This document shows positions 1-10,163 of a DNA stretch of 64,000 bases, piece after piece (within the stretch, counting starts at the first letter, position 1; the number at the start of each line of letters is the position of its first letter). The stretch comes from Ciceribacter lividus (lineage in GTDB: Bacteria > Pseudomonadota > Alphaproteobacteria > Rhizobiales > Rhizobiaceae). The notes beneath the pieces are model-generated. The model saw nothing but the letters and a program-made list of their open reading frames with translations. It did not search any database and was not told the origin of the DNA. A program made the position numbers and the translations under genes. Where the stretch lies: NCBI RefSeq assembly GCF_003337715.1, contig NZ_QPIX01000013.1, positions 1 to 64,000 on the forward strand. Direction: 5' to 3'.

Positions 1-33
1 CATGATCCCATATTCAACACGGAGGACTGACCA

Positions 34-375
34 ATGAAGACCTACATCGCAGTATTCGCCGCCCTTCTCGCCGCTTCCACTTCCTCGCTGCTTTCTGCTC
101 CGGCGATGGCGAGCGAAGGTTGCTCCACCGTTGCTCAGTGCCTCGGCCACGATTCCTCGTCTGTACGGAGCGACCGTTCGAACGACGACAACGGCATGGG
201 CCATACCGAGCGCAACCGCGAGCGCAACGAACGCAATGAACGCAACGGCAACGACGACAACGGCCGTGGCGAGAACGACAACGGTGCCGGCCATGACAGC
301 GGTAACGACAGCGACCACGGTGGCGGCCATGACGGCGGCAGCGACCACAACGGCGGCAACGACAACGACGATTGA
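34..375 (+). CDS. Small secreted Asn/Asp/Gly/His-rich protein
   Basis: This 113-residue protein has a clear N-terminal signal peptide (charged start, Ala/Leu-rich core, AMA cleavage site near residue 26), so it should be exported. The short segment after it holds two cysteines (CSTVAQC). From about residue 40 it is low-complexity and disordered, rich in Asn, Asp, Gly, Arg and His. A GGAGG ribosome site lies just upstream of the ATG. I recognise no family. The Asp/His-rich tail could bind metal ions, which is only inference. It stands alone, with a possible terminator about 65 bases after its stop. Confidence 0.75.
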   Translation: MKTYIAVFAALLAASTSSLLSAPAMASEGCSTVAQCLGHDSSSVRSDRSNDDNGMGHTERNRERNERNERNGNDDNGRGENDNGAGHDSGNDSDHGGGHDGGSDHNGGNDNDD

Positions 376-440
376 TCGTCGTCCGGAACGCTTCCGGCAT
401 TGCCTCCTCGCTTGACAGCCGGGGGCGTCGACGGGACGAT

Positions 441-460
441 GCCGCCTTCGGGCGGCCTTT
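441..460 (+). terminator. Possible terminator after the small secreted protein gene
   Basis: A 6-bp GC stem closed by a UUCG tetraloop (GCCGCC TTCG GGCGGC) is followed by a short CTTT. It lies about 65 bases after the stop at 375, with a second small hairpin (CCGGAA/TTCCGG, 383-397) in between. The T tract is weak, so the call is tentative. Confidence 0.4.
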
Positions 461-598
461 CCGCGTTTGGTGGGGCGCCTTTCCTAACGAAGATGCTTAA
501 CAGATATGCTTAACGGCGGGTTAACCAGTCGCCGGCATAGTGCGGGCAGATGATCGTTGGTCCGGGCGGCGTGCGCTTGCCCGAACAGGGAAAATGCC

Positions 599-1408
599 AT
601 GAAGCCGGCCCGCCTTTTTGCAATCACCGCCCTTGCCTTTACCGCCGTCGCCGGACCGGTGCGTGCCGGGGACGAGGATCTCATCGACGCGCCGGAAGTC
701 GACATCACCGCGGGCGAGCCCAAGGCCGGGCTCTATCTGCGCGCCGATCTCGGCTATGCCGGCTGGACCGGCGACGACGATGCCTCCTACCGTTTCAACG
801 ATGGCGGCGGCGCGCTCCTCAATTCGGGCGATTTCGATGATTCGCGATTCGGCAGGCCGCTCGCCGGCAGCGCCGGCATCGGCTACCAGTTCAACGACCT
901 CTTCCGCGCCGATCTCACGGGCGAGTTCTTCGAGGGCACGTTCGAAGGCTCCGGACGCGCCACACAGCCCTGTTCGGGTGCCGCACCTGCGGGCACCGGG
1001 TGCTCCTATGGCGGCAAGGCGGATTTCCGCGCCTACGGCCTCATGGCGAACGGTTACGTCGATCTCCTGAACGTCTCCGGCTTCACCCCTTATGTCGGCG
1101 CCGGCATCGGCGCGACCCATGTCGCCTGGGGAAGCTTTACCGCAAGCGCGAACTGCGTCGACGGCGCCGGCGCCTGCGGCGGCGCGACCTTTGCCGACGA
1201 GCGCTACGGCGGCGAGGACGGCTGGCGCTTCACCTACGCCCTGATGGCCGGCGTCAGCTACAGCGTCAGCGACCGCGTGAAGCTCGATATCGGCTATCGC
1301 TTTTCCGACATCGCCGGCGGAGCGATGTTCTCCGGCGGCAGCTCGGGCGAGGACGGCGGCCTCCGGCGTCACGAATTCCGCGCCGGCGTGCGCGTGAGCC
1401 TCTGGTAA
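599..1408 (+). CDS. Outer-membrane beta-barrel protein (Omp25/OmpA-like)
   Basis: This 269-residue protein has a signal peptide cleaved near residue 23 (PVRA/GDE). The rest alternates short beta strands and ends in an aromatic residue (VRVSLW), as outer-membrane barrels do. Segments such as GLYLRADLGYAGW, AGIGYQFND and LDIGYRFSD are typical of the Omp25/porin-like family of alphaproteobacteria. The chosen ATG at 599 opens the signal peptide; an in-frame start at 557 would add a non-signal extension. The role is probably structural or a small pore. It is monocistronic. Confidence 0.82.
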   Translation: MKPARLFAITALAFTAVAGPVRAGDEDLIDAPEVDITAGEPKAGLYLRADLGYAGWTGDDDASYRFNDGGGALLNSGDFDDSRFGRPLAGSAGIGYQFNDLFRADLTGEFFEGTFEGSGRATQPCSGAAPAGTGCSYGGKADFRAYGLMANGYVDLLNVSGFTPYVGAGIGATHVAWGSFTASANCVDGAGACGGATFADERYGGEDGWRFTYALMAGVSYSVSDRVKLDIGYRFSDIAGGAMFSGGSSGEDGGLRRHEFRAGVRVSLW

Positions 1409-1547
1409 GAGGCCCTTTTTCATCACGGAACGGATATCGCCGGACCGCGCGCCGGCGGCGTGTGACATTCGCACTGCAACGGTTGCGGCAAAAATTTTCC
1501 GGATCGCGACACAAAGCGCTTGACTGGAAAAGGGTGGAGGACTAACG

Positions 1548-1603
1548 ACGACGGCGGGACACCTCTCCCCAACGAGAGGCTAATTACCTGGAAGGGTATC
1601 TAT
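1548..1603 (+). promoter_or_regulatory. serC leader with hairpin (serC RNA motif candidate)
   Basis: Directly before serC there is a perfect 6-bp hairpin (CCTCTC/GAGAGG, 1562-1579) followed by TAATTACC and the ribosome site GGAAGGG. A conserved RNA called the serC motif (Rfam RF00517) is known at exactly this place in alphaproteobacteria. I assign it on position and overall look, not by a covariance search. Confidence 0.5.
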
Positions 1604-2782
<1,179 letters not shown>

Positions 2783-2791
2783 CGCCGATCC

Positions 2792-2813
2792 GGCTTCGCC
2801 CGCGGGCGAAGCC
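2792..2813 (+). terminator. Intercistronic hairpin between serC and serA
   Basis: A 9-bp GC-rich stem (GGCTTCGCC/GGCGAAGCC) with a CGCG loop is followed by CTCTTTC. It lies 9 bases after the serC stop. The T tract is poor, so it is more likely a partial terminator or mRNA-stabilising hairpin than a full stop. Confidence 0.5.
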
Positions 2814-2860
2814 CTCTTTCCCGAATTTTGACACACGAACTCTTTGAAGGAGGCCTCGTC

Positions 2861-4456
2861 ATGGCACCTCGCGTTCTCGTATCCGACGAACTTTCGGAAA
2901 CCGCCGTCCAGATCTTCCGCGATCGCGGCGTCGAAGTCGATTTCCAGCCGAAGCTCGGCAAGGACAAGGAAAAGCTCGCCGAGATCATCGGCAATTATGA
3001 TGGTCTCGCCATCCGCTCCGCCACCAAGGCGACCGAGAAGCTGATCGCGGCTGCGACCAACCTGAAGGTCATCGGCCGCGCCGGCATCGGCGTCGACAAT
3101 GTCGACATCCCGGCCGCCTCGCGCCGCGGTATCATTGTCATGAACACCCCGTTCGGCAACTCGATCACCACCGCCGAACACGCCATCGCGCTGATGTTCG
3201 CGGTCGCCCGCCAGATCCCCGCCGCCGACGCCTCGACCCAGGCCGGCAAGTGGGAGAAGTCGAAGTTCATGGGTGTCGAGATCACCGGCAAGACGCTCGG
3301 CGTCATCGGCGCCGGCAATATCGGCGGCATCGTCTGCAAGAAGGCGATCGGGCTCGGCATGCATGTGCTGGCCTATGACCCCTTCCTGTCGAAGGAGCGC
3401 GCCGAGGAAATGGGCGTGACCAAGGTCGAGCTCGACGAACTGCTCGCCCACGCCGACTTCATCACCCTGCACGTGCCGATGACCGACAAGACACGCGGCA
3501 TCCTGGGCAAGGATGCGATCGCCAAGACGAAGCCCGGCGTGCGCATCATCAACTGCGCCCGCGGCGGCCTGGTCGACGAGGCGGCGCTTGCCGAAGCGAT
3601 CAAGTCGGGCCATGTCGCCGGCGCCGGCTTCGACGTCTTCGAGGTCGAGCCCGCGACGGAAAGCCCGCTGTTCGGCCTGCCGAACGTCGTCTGCACGCCG
3701 CATCTCGGTGCCTCGACGACGGAAGCCCAGGAGAACGTTGCGCTCCAGGTTGCCGAGCAGATGTCCGACTACCTGATCAAGGGCGCGGTCTCCAACGCCA
3801 TCAACATGCCGTCGATCACGGCGGAAGAGGCGCCGATCCTGAAGCCGTTCATCCGGCTGGCCGACGTGCTCGGCTCGTTTGCAGGCCAGGTCACGGAAAG
3901 CCCGATCAAGGAAATCGAGATCCTCTACGACGGCATCACCGCGACGATGAACACCAAGGCGCTGACGAGCGCGCTGCTCGCCGGCCTCATCCGCAACCAG
4001 GTCTCCGACGTCAACATGGTCTCGGCTCCGATCATGATCAAGGAGAAGGGCATCGTGCTCTCCGAGGTCAAGCGCGACAAGACCGGCGTCTACGACGGCT
4101 ACATCAAGCTCACCGTCGTCACCGAGCGCCAGACCCGTTCGGTCGCCGGCACGGTCTTCTCCGATGGCAAGCCGCGCTTCATCCAGATCAAGGGCATCAA
4201 CATGGATGCCGATGTCGGCGCGCACATGATCTACATCGCCAACACCGACGTTCCCGGCATGATCGGCTTCATGGGCACGACGCTCGGTGATGCCGGGGTC
4301 AACATCGCCAATTTCCAGCTCGGCCGCGAGAAGGAAGGCGGGGATGCGATTGCGCTTCTCTATGTTGACGAGCCGGTCAGGCAGGATGTCCTCGACAAGC
4401 TGACCGCCCACCACGCGATCAAGCAGGCGAAGCCGCTGATCTTCAACGTCGACTGA
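2861..4456 (+). CDS. serA: D-3-phosphoglycerate dehydrogenase
   Basis: SerA oxidises 3-phosphoglycerate to 3-phosphohydroxypyruvate with NAD, the committing step of serine synthesis. The 531-residue protein is the long form. It has an N-terminal catalytic half, a Rossmann nucleotide site (GVIGAGNIGG, about residue 145), the conserved NCARGG segment, an intervening domain, and a C-terminal ACT domain (about 455-531) that usually binds serine for feedback control. The start at 2861 has a strong AAGGAGG site; the upstream in-frame ATG at 2828 has none. Confidence 0.96.
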   Translation: MAPRVLVSDELSETAVQIFRDRGVEVDFQPKLGKDKEKLAEIIGNYDGLAIRSATKATEKLIAAATNLKVIGRAGIGVDNVDIPAASRRGIIVMNTPFGNSITTAEHAIALMFAVARQIPAADASTQAGKWEKSKFMGVEITGKTLGVIGAGNIGGIVCKKAIGLGMHVLAYDPFLSKERAEEMGVTKVELDELLAHADFITLHVPMTDKTRGILGKDAIAKTKPGVRIINCARGGLVDEAALAEAIKSGHVAGAGFDVFEVEPATESPLFGLPNVVCTPHLGASTTEAQENVALQVAEQMSDYLIKGAVSNAINMPSITAEEAPILKPFIRLADVLGSFAGQVTESPIKEIEILYDGITATMNTKALTSALLAGLIRNQVSDVNMVSAPIMIKEKGIVLSEVKRDKTGVYDGYIKLTVVTERQTRSVAGTVFSDGKPRFIQIKGINMDADVGAHMIYIANTDVPGMIGFMGTTLGDAGVNIANFQLGREKEGGDAIALLYVDEPVRQDVLDKLTAHHAIKQAKPLIFNVD

Positions 4457-4483
4457 TTTTCCTCCTCCCAGGGAAGTGACCGG

Positions 4484-4517
4484 AGCCCGGCGCGGACGCC
4501 TCCGCGCCGGGCTTTTT
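4484..4517 (+). terminator. Strong rho-independent terminator after serA
   Basis: A perfect 13-bp GC-rich stem (4484-4496 with 4501-4513) with a 4-base loop runs into TTTTT. It lies 27 bases after the serA stop and reaches the stop codon of the convergent AraC gene, so it may serve both strands. Confidence 0.9.
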
Positions 4518-5455
4518 CATGCCTGCCCGCGGCTCTCCCGGCGGAAGCGTGCCGGCGAGACGCCGAAGGTCGCCTTGAAACGCTGCGAGAAGGAGGGCAG
4601 GGACCGGTAGCCGCAGCGCTCCGCGATCTCGGCGATGTCCAGTCCCGAGCGGGCGAGCAGCGCTCTTGCCTTCGCCAGCCGCCAGGCCGTGAGGTACTCG
4701 ATCGGCGTCCGGCCGACATCCTCGGCAAATTCTGTGGCAAACCGGCTGCGGGACATGCCCGCGACCTTCGCCAGCAGCTCGACGGTCCAGTCGCGCTCCG
4801 GCGCGTCGTGCATGGCGTAAAGGGCGCGCGAGAGCCGCCGGTCGGCGAGTGCCGCGACAAAACCGATGCGCTGATCGTCTTCCGAAGAAAGGCGGCGGAT
4901 CGTCTGGATCAGGATGATCTCGACGAGCCGCATGACGACGGCCGGCATGCCTTCGCGGCGATTGGTCGCCTCCATCGCCAGCAGCCGGAGCGCTGCGGCG
5001 GCCGCGGCTTCGTCCCTGAGTTCGGCCGGGCGCACGACCAGGAGCGCCGGCAGCCCGGCAATCAGCGGGTGGGCGATCGCTTCGTCGAAGGCGCAGAAGC
5101 CGCAGAGCAGGCGCGTCGCCGGATTGCCGCCGGTGCTTAGCACGCCCTCTTCCGGCGGATGCCGCGCCAGCACTTCGGCGAGGTCGACGGGTGGCCGCGT
5201 CGGGGTGTCGGAAACGATCTGTGCGCTGCCGTGCGGCACGATCGCGAGATCGCCTTCGACGAGCCTCTGCGGCTCTTCGTCTTCGGCGCGGATCCAGGCG
5301 TCGCCGTCGAGCACCAGATGGAAGCGGATGTGTTGCCGCTCTCTCGGCAGGGCGACCGAAAACGCCTTCGGGAACGCCGCCTCGAAATAGAGCCGGGTTT
5401 CGAGACGGAGCGCCGAAAATATGCCAGTTAGAATGTCATTCTTATTCATGGCCAT
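4517..5455 (-). CDS. AraC-family regulator with N-terminal cupin
   Basis: A 312-residue regulator. The N-terminal half is a cupin-type sensor (RFHLVLDGDAWI, LVEGDLAIVPHG). The C-terminal 100 residues hold the two helix-turn-helix units of AraC proteins (LLAKVAGMSRSRF and IAERCGYRSLPSFSQRFKA). The start is taken at 5455, with an equally possible ATG at 5449. It is divergent from a LysE-type exporter gene, 134 bases away, which is its most likely target. Confidence 0.88.
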   Translation of the reverse strand: MAMNKNDILTGIFSALRLETRLYFEAAFPKAFSVALPRERQHIRFHLVLDGDAWIRAEDEEPQRLVEGDLAIVPHGSAQIVSDTPTRPPVDLAEVLARHPPEEGVLSTGGNPATRLLCGFCAFDEAIAHPLIAGLPALLVVRPAELRDEAAAAAALRLLAMEATNRREGMPAVVMRLVEIILIQTIRRLSSEDDQRIGFVAALADRRLSRALYAMHDAPERDWTVELLAKVAGMSRSRFATEFAEDVGRTPIEYLTAWRLAKARALLARSGLDIAEIAERCGYRSLPSFSQRFKATFGVSPARFRRESRGQA

Positions 5456-5589
5456 CGATCTCGGGACGATCGGATAAAAATACGAGACAATCCGAGGCTG
5501 CGTCTGCATTTCGATGATGTCAATATCCGGAGCGTGATCGGGTGTCGCCGATCGGAAAGCCCCTGAAGCTCACTGCCCGAGAGGTCCCC

Positions 5590-6195
5590 ATGTTCTCCGG
5601 AAATCTCCTCGCCCTTGCCGGCTTTGCGCTCGTCATGTCGATTTCCCCGGGGCCGTCGAACGTCATGTTGCTCGCCTCCGGCATGAATTTCGGCTTCGTC
5701 CGTTCGCTGCCGCTCCTCTTCGGTATCACCTGCGGCTTCCTGTCGATGGTCCTGCTGGTCGGTCTCGGGCTCGGCGAAGTCCTGGCGATGTCGCCTGCCG
5801 TCTACCTCGCGCTCAAGATCATCTGCGCGGTCTATGTCCTCTGGCTCGCCTTGAAGATCGCCCGGAGCGGCGCTTCGGGCAACGCCGGCGATCCTTCCAT
5901 GGCGCGGCCGATCGGCTTTATCGAGGCGGCGCTCTTCCAGCTCGTCAATCCGAAGGCCTGGGCGGTGGCGCTGATCGTCACGGTTTCCTACACCGATCCG
6001 TCCCGCTATCTCGCCAGCCTCATGTTGCTGATCCTCGTCTTCGCGGTGGTGAACGTGCCGTCGATCGGCGTCTGGTCGATTTCGGGCCAGATGCTGAAGC
6101 GACTGCTCGGCGAAGGAAAGTACGTCGTTCCGTTCAATGTGGCGATGGCCGTCTTGCTGGTCGCCTCAATGGTGCCGGTCTTCATCGGGACATGA
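5590..6195 (+). CDS. LysE/RhtB-family translocator
   Basis: A 201-residue inner-membrane protein with about six hydrophobic segments and the LysE/RhtB signature near the start (ISPGPSNVMLLASGMNFG). The family exports amino acids or related metabolites by proton exchange. A GAGAGG site precedes the ATG at 5590; a longer start at 5542 is less likely. The divergent AraC regulator suggests substrate-induced expression. The exported compound cannot be read from the sequence. Confidence 0.88.
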   Translation: MFSGNLLALAGFALVMSISPGPSNVMLLASGMNFGFVRSLPLLFGITCGFLSMVLLVGLGLGEVLAMSPAVYLALKIICAVYVLWLALKIARSGASGNAGDPSMARPIGFIEAALFQLVNPKAWAVALIVTVSYTDPSRYLASLMLLILVFAVVNVPSIGVWSISGQMLKRLLGEGKYVVPFNVAMAVLLVASMVPVFIGT

Positions 6196-6326
6196 GCCGG
6201 GCTCATCCGTCGCGGGCCGAGACTTTCCGGTTGATTTCGGCGTCTTGCCCTTCAACTCCGCGTCCGCCGCCTCCATATGGTGGGCGTATCGGTCGCCACC
6301 CCGGCGACGGAGGAATGCAGGAAGGC

Positions 6327-7316
6327 ATGATGCGGCAATACGGAAAGTTCTTCGGGATCCTGGCGATCGCGCTCGCGGTCGTCGTCAGCGTGGCCGATCT
6401 CGCCGAGGCGCGGCGCGCCGGAAGCTTCGGTGGCTTCGGCAGCCGCGGCACCCGCACCTACAGCGCACCGCCTGTCACCCGCACGGCTCCCGCGACGGCT
6501 TCCCCGATCGAGCGCAGCATGACGCCGCAGAGCCAGGCCACGCGTCCGGCGGCCGCACCGAGCCAGACGGGGCGCACCGGTGGCCTGTTCGGCGGTCTCG
6601 CGGGCGGCCTGATGGGCGGCCTGCTGACGGGTGGCCTGTTCGGCATGCTGCTCGGCCACGGCATCGGCGGCGGCTTCGGCTTCCTCGGCCTGCTGCTGCA
6701 GGGCGCGCTGATCTTCTTTGCGATCCGCTTCTTCATGCGCATGTTCGGCAACAATCAGACCGCCTATTCTGGCGCCGGCGCTTCGGCGCGCAGCAATGTG
6801 GCGAGCGGCCCCGGCTTTCATATCCCGCGCATGGGCGGCGTCGATTTCGGCGGCTCGTCCGCGTCCGCCGCGCCGCGCACGCCGTCGGCCTCCGCCGACG
6901 AGATCGGCATAAGCCAGGCCGATCTCGACCGGTTCGACGGTTTGCTCAAGGAAATGCAGACCGCCTACATGGCCGAGGACTATTCCGCACTTCGCCGCAT
7001 CACCACGCCCGAGGCGATGTCCTATCTTGCCGAAGAATTGAGCGAGAACGCCACGAAGGGCGTCAAGAACGAGGTGCGCGACGTCCGGCTTCTGCAGGGC
7101 GATGTCGCCGAAGCCTGGCGCGAGGGCAATGTCGACTATGCGACTGTCGCCATGCGCTACGAGAGCATCGACGTGCTGCGTGACCGCGCGACCGGCAAGG
7201 TGGTGAGTGGCGACCCGGACAATCTCTCCGAATCAACCGAGATCTGGACCTTCACCCGCCGGCAGGGCGCCGACTGGCAGATCTCCGCCATCCAGGCGGC
7301 GGGCGACGCGGAATAA
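6327..7316 (+). CDS. Tim44-like domain protein
   Basis: A 329-residue protein with an N-terminal signal or anchor (FGILAIALAVVVSVADLAEA), a Ser/Thr/Ala/Pro-rich linker, a glycine-rich hydrophobic block (about residues 100-150), and a C-terminal Tim44-like fold (about 200-329, ending EIWTFTRRQGADWQISAIQ). Bacterial Tim44-domain proteins are periplasmic or membrane-bound and poorly understood. The start at 6327 follows AGGAAGG. The gene begins 132 bases after the LysE-type gene and may be independent. Confidence 0.8.
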   Translation: MMRQYGKFFGILAIALAVVVSVADLAEARRAGSFGGFGSRGTRTYSAPPVTRTAPATASPIERSMTPQSQATRPAAAPSQTGRTGGLFGGLAGGLMGGLLTGGLFGMLLGHGIGGGFGFLGLLLQGALIFFAIRFFMRMFGNNQTAYSGAGASARSNVASGPGFHIPRMGGVDFGGSSASAAPRTPSASADEIGISQADLDRFDGLLKEMQTAYMAEDYSALRRITTPEAMSYLAEELSENATKGVKNEVRDVRLLQGDVAEAWREGNVDYATVAMRYESIDVLRDRATGKVVSGDPDNLSESTEIWTFTRRQGADWQISAIQAAGDAE

Positions 7317-7653
7317 ACGCCACCGGTCTGGAACTCTCTCTTCTCCCCGGCGGGGAGAAGTGCCGAGCGTATGCGAGGCGATGAGGGGGGAGCAAGGACG
7401 TCGCGTGCGCCCGTGGATCCTCGGGTCAAGCCCGAGGATGACGACCTTTCATGACTCGCAAGGTACCCCACCAGGCCGTGTGCGCGAGTTCCAGGCATCA
7501 CGTCGTGGAACGTCATCACCGCCCCACAAGCTGCATTTGGGCACGGGTCTTGCAGATACGCCGTCATCCTCGGGCTTGACCCGAGGATCCACGCCGTACT
7601 GAGCAAAGGCATCGCCGGTGGGGACGAGCGCTTCAGGCTCCCGAGCGGCCTCT
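7317..7653. repeat. Mosaic intergenic repeat block, copy 1
   Basis: This gap holds no gene. It begins with a 9-bp palindrome (CTTCTCCCC/GGGGAGAAG, 7340-7360) of the RIME type known in rhizobia. Then come two oppositely oriented copies of a 32-base palindromic unit with core CCTCGGG TCAAG CCCGAGG (7413-7443 and 7562-7593). They bound a roughly 180-base unit closely resembling the one at 12280-12467. Confidence 0.75.
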
Positions 7654-8232
7654 TCAATCCGGGCAGCTCTGCAGCTGCCGCGCGTAGGTATAGGTGATCT
7701 CGGTGAAGCGCTTGGCGCCGGAGAGTGCCTCGCTGTTGTTCCTCCAGCTGCCCTTGGCGTAGCCGACATGGCCGGAATGGTAGGCGAGGTAGAGCTGGTA
7801 GGGGTCGTTGAGCGGAATGCCGTTCTTCATCGCGCTTTCGCGGTGATACCAGCCGATGAAGGACATCGCGTCGGAGAAATCGGTGCGCCGCGCACTCCAG
7901 CGGCCGGTCTCGCGCTGATAGCGCTCCCAGGTGCCGTCGAGCGCCTGCGAATAGCCGTAGGCGGTGGATTTCCGTTTCCACGGAATGAAGCCGAGGAGCT
8001 TGGTGCGCGGTGGGCGCGCATTGTGCCTGAAATTCGATTCCGTGTAGATCGTCGCCATCAGGATCGGCACGGGCACGCCGTATTCCCGTTCGGCACTTTT
8101 TGCCGCCCGTCGCCAGTTGTTGAACAGCCCGTCGCGCTGCTCGAATATCGCGCAGGCATTTTTCGTCTGGCTCGGCGGTTTCGCACAAGCAGTCAATGCC
8201 AGCAGAAGGCCAACGACAATTACGCCACGCAT
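7654..8232 (-). CDS. Lysozyme-like (SLT fold) lipoprotein
   Basis: A 192-residue protein with a lipoprotein signal (LLLALTAC, lipid on Cys16). It is followed by a lytic-transglycosylase-like domain: the catalytic glutamate is probably in ATIYTESNFRH, with AYGYSQALDGTW and YLAYHSGHVGY further on. It should act on peptidoglycan from the envelope. The family is often called transglycosylase SLT domain lipoprotein. It stands alone, facing the capsule gene downstream, with mosaic repeats after its stop. Confidence 0.82.
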   Translation of the reverse strand: MRGVIVVGLLLALTACAKPPSQTKNACAIFEQRDGLFNNWRRAAKSAEREYGVPVPILMATIYTESNFRHNARPPRTKLLGFIPWKRKSTAYGYSQALDGTWERYQRETGRWSARRTDFSDAMSFIGWYHRESAMKNGIPLNDPYQLYLAYHSGHVGYAKGSWRNNSEALSGAKRFTEITYTYARQLQSCPD

Positions 8233-8400
8233 CGCTAATCCTCACTTCGACTGGCAATCCTATTAGGTAAAATTTAACGAAAGGTTTTCCGATCGCCTTT
8301 TGCGTCGCCGTGCCGCTTCGCCGGCGGAACTGGCGTCCCGCGTGAAGACAGGGTAAAGGCAGTCTCAGGTTGTCCGTGGCCAGCGAGCAAGGAACATAGA

Positions 8401-9723
8401 ATGAGCACCCGGCCGACGCCGTTGCCGGTCGTCGCCTTCCATATCCACCAATGGAAAAGGCGGCTGATGGAGGCCTATTTCCCGGAATGGCGCTTCCACT
8501 ACATCCCCTTTCATCTTGGTGACGACGAGTTCCGCACCGTCTGGGCGCCGCGGATCGCCGCGCTCGGCAAGACCGCCTTCGTGGTCTGGGGGCCGAATCT
8601 GCCGGAGGCGGCGCGTGCCCACGCCGCCACGCACGGCATTCCCATCCACTTCGTCGAGGACGGCTTCCTGCGCTCGCTGCAGTCGAGCGCCGGGCAGAGC
8701 GCACCCTTCTCGCTGACGGTCGACGGCAAGCGTCCCTATTTCGACGCCCGCGGCCCTTCCGGCCTCGAAGACCTTCTGAGAACTCATGATTTCGAAGCCG
8801 ATCCCGCGCTTCTGGCGCGGGCAAGCGCCGGGATTGCGGCCCTCCTCGAGAGCCGGGTCAGCAAGTACAACGCGCCGCAGGCATCGGGGGTGACGTCACC
8901 GGCAAGGGGCGACGGACGCCGCACCGTGCTCGCGATCGGGCAGGTGGAGGACGACGCCTCGATCCGCGTCGGCTGCGACCGGCTCTTCCGCAACAACGAT
9001 CTCGTGCGGCTCGCCGCCGCGGAGAACCCCGGCGCCCGGATCGTCTACAAGCCGCATCCCGACGTGCTGAAAGGCGTCCGCAAGGCGCAGTCCGATCCGA
9101 GGGAGGTCGCCCATCTCTGCGAGATCCTGACCGATCCGGTGCCGCTTGCCGACGTGCTGGAGGCCGCCGACCACGTCTATGCCATCACCTCGCTCGCCGG
9201 CTTCGAGGCGCTCCTGCGCGGCAAGCCGGTGACGGTGATCGGCTCGCCCTTCTATGCCGGTTGGGGCCTCACCGATGACCGGCAGGCCAATCCGCGGCGC
9301 GGTCGCAGGCTCAGCCTCGAGGCGCTGTTTGCCGGCGTCTATCTCCTCTATCCGCGCTATTTCGATCCGCTGACGGGGGCGGTGAGCAGCTTCGAGGCGT
9401 GCCTCGCTCAGATGGTCGCCTGGCGCGATGAGGGGGTGCCGGCAGAAAGCCGGCGGCTCGTCGGAACGCGTCGGCGCGCCGCACCCTGGCGCCCCGCCGG
9501 TCCCTACGGCCTCCTCGGCTGGCGGCATCTTCTGCCGCCGCTCGTCGCGCCGCTCGTCGCCCGCCTCGGCTCGCCGGAGGATGCGGCGAGCTACCGCAGC
9601 GACCCGATCGGCTTCTTCCGTGAGCTTTCCGATCCCGGCTTCCGAAGGCTCGGGCGGCTCCTCTATCCGTTCGACGACGACCGCTTTGCGGACGGTTTCG
9701 ACCGGGCACCTTCGGAAGGCTAG
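8401..9723 (+). CDS. KpsC/KpsS-like capsule polysaccharide glycosyltransferase
   Basis: A 440-residue cytoplasmic protein of the capsule polysaccharide biosynthesis family. Recognisable pieces are HFVEDGFLRS, IVYKPHPDVL, ITSLAGFEALLRGKPVTVIG and SPFYAGWGLTDD, which match one unit of KpsC-type Kdo transferases that build the capsule lipid linker. E. coli KpsC carries two such units, and this protein has one. No other capsule gene lies nearby, so its partners must be elsewhere. Confidence 0.85.
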   Translation: MSTRPTPLPVVAFHIHQWKRRLMEAYFPEWRFHYIPFHLGDDEFRTVWAPRIAALGKTAFVVWGPNLPEAARAHAATHGIPIHFVEDGFLRSLQSSAGQSAPFSLTVDGKRPYFDARGPSGLEDLLRTHDFEADPALLARASAGIAALLESRVSKYNAPQASGVTSPARGDGRRTVLAIGQVEDDASIRVGCDRLFRNNDLVRLAAAENPGARIVYKPHPDVLKGVRKAQSDPREVAHLCEILTDPVPLADVLEAADHVYAITSLAGFEALLRGKPVTVIGSPFYAGWGLTDDRQANPRRGRRLSLEALFAGVYLLYPRYFDPLTGAVSSFEACLAQMVAWRDEGVPAESRRLVGTRRRAAPWRPAGPYGLLGWRHLLPPLVAPLVARLGSPEDAASYRSDPIGFFRELSDPGFRRLGRLLYPFDDDRFADGFDRAPSEG

Positions 9724-9735
9724 CGGTATTTCGGT

Positions 9736-10161
9736 TCAGGCGAGACGCTTGCCGTCCGTGTCCAGCACCTGTTCGCCGTCCTCCTTGGCAAAGCCGCCCT
9801 TGAAGGCGTCGGCGGGCAGGATGTCGAGTACGGCTTCCGAGGGCCGGCAGAGGCGGGTCCCGAGCGGTGTCACCACGAAGGGCCGGTTGATCAGGATCGG
9901 ATGGGCGAGCATGGCGTCCAGCAGTTGCTCGTCGGTGAGCGCCGGATCGGCAAGGCCGAGTTCGACATAGGGCGTGCCCTTCTCGCGGATCGCCTCGCGG
10001 ACGGAGAGCCCCGCGTCGCGGATCATGGCGGCAAGCACCTCCCGTCCCGGCGGGGTCTTCACGTATTCCACCACGGTCGGCTCGATGCCGGCATGGCGGA
10101 TCAGCGCCAGCGTGTTGCGCGAGGTGCCGCAGGCGGGGTTGTGATAAATGACGACGTCCAT
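9736..10161 (-). CDS. arsC: Arsenate reductase, glutaredoxin type
   Basis: A 141-residue ArsC of the glutaredoxin-linked class. It reduces arsenate to arsenite using glutathione. The catalytic cysteine is C11 in HNPACGTSRNT, and the arginines that bind arsenate lie around VTPLGTRLCRPSE. It is the last gene of the ars operon and starts 2 bases after acr3. The operon also holds a second, unrelated arsenate reductase. Confidence 0.94.
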   Translation of the reverse strand: MDVVIYHNPACGTSRNTLALIRHAGIEPTVVEYVKTPPGREVLAAMIRDAGLSVREAIREKGTPYVELGLADPALTDEQLLDAMLAHPILINRPFVVTPLGTRLCRPSEAVLDILPADAFKGGFAKEDGEQVLDTDGKRLA

Positions 10162-10163
10162 GT

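Noticed and set aside
14..400. Arg/Cys-rich open frame antisense to the small secreted protein
   Set aside because: Composition is a reflection of the Asn/Asp/Gly codons on the other strand; no start site signal.
7413..7593. CRISPR array
   Set aside because: The repeats are inverted, few and unevenly spaced, so they do not form an array.
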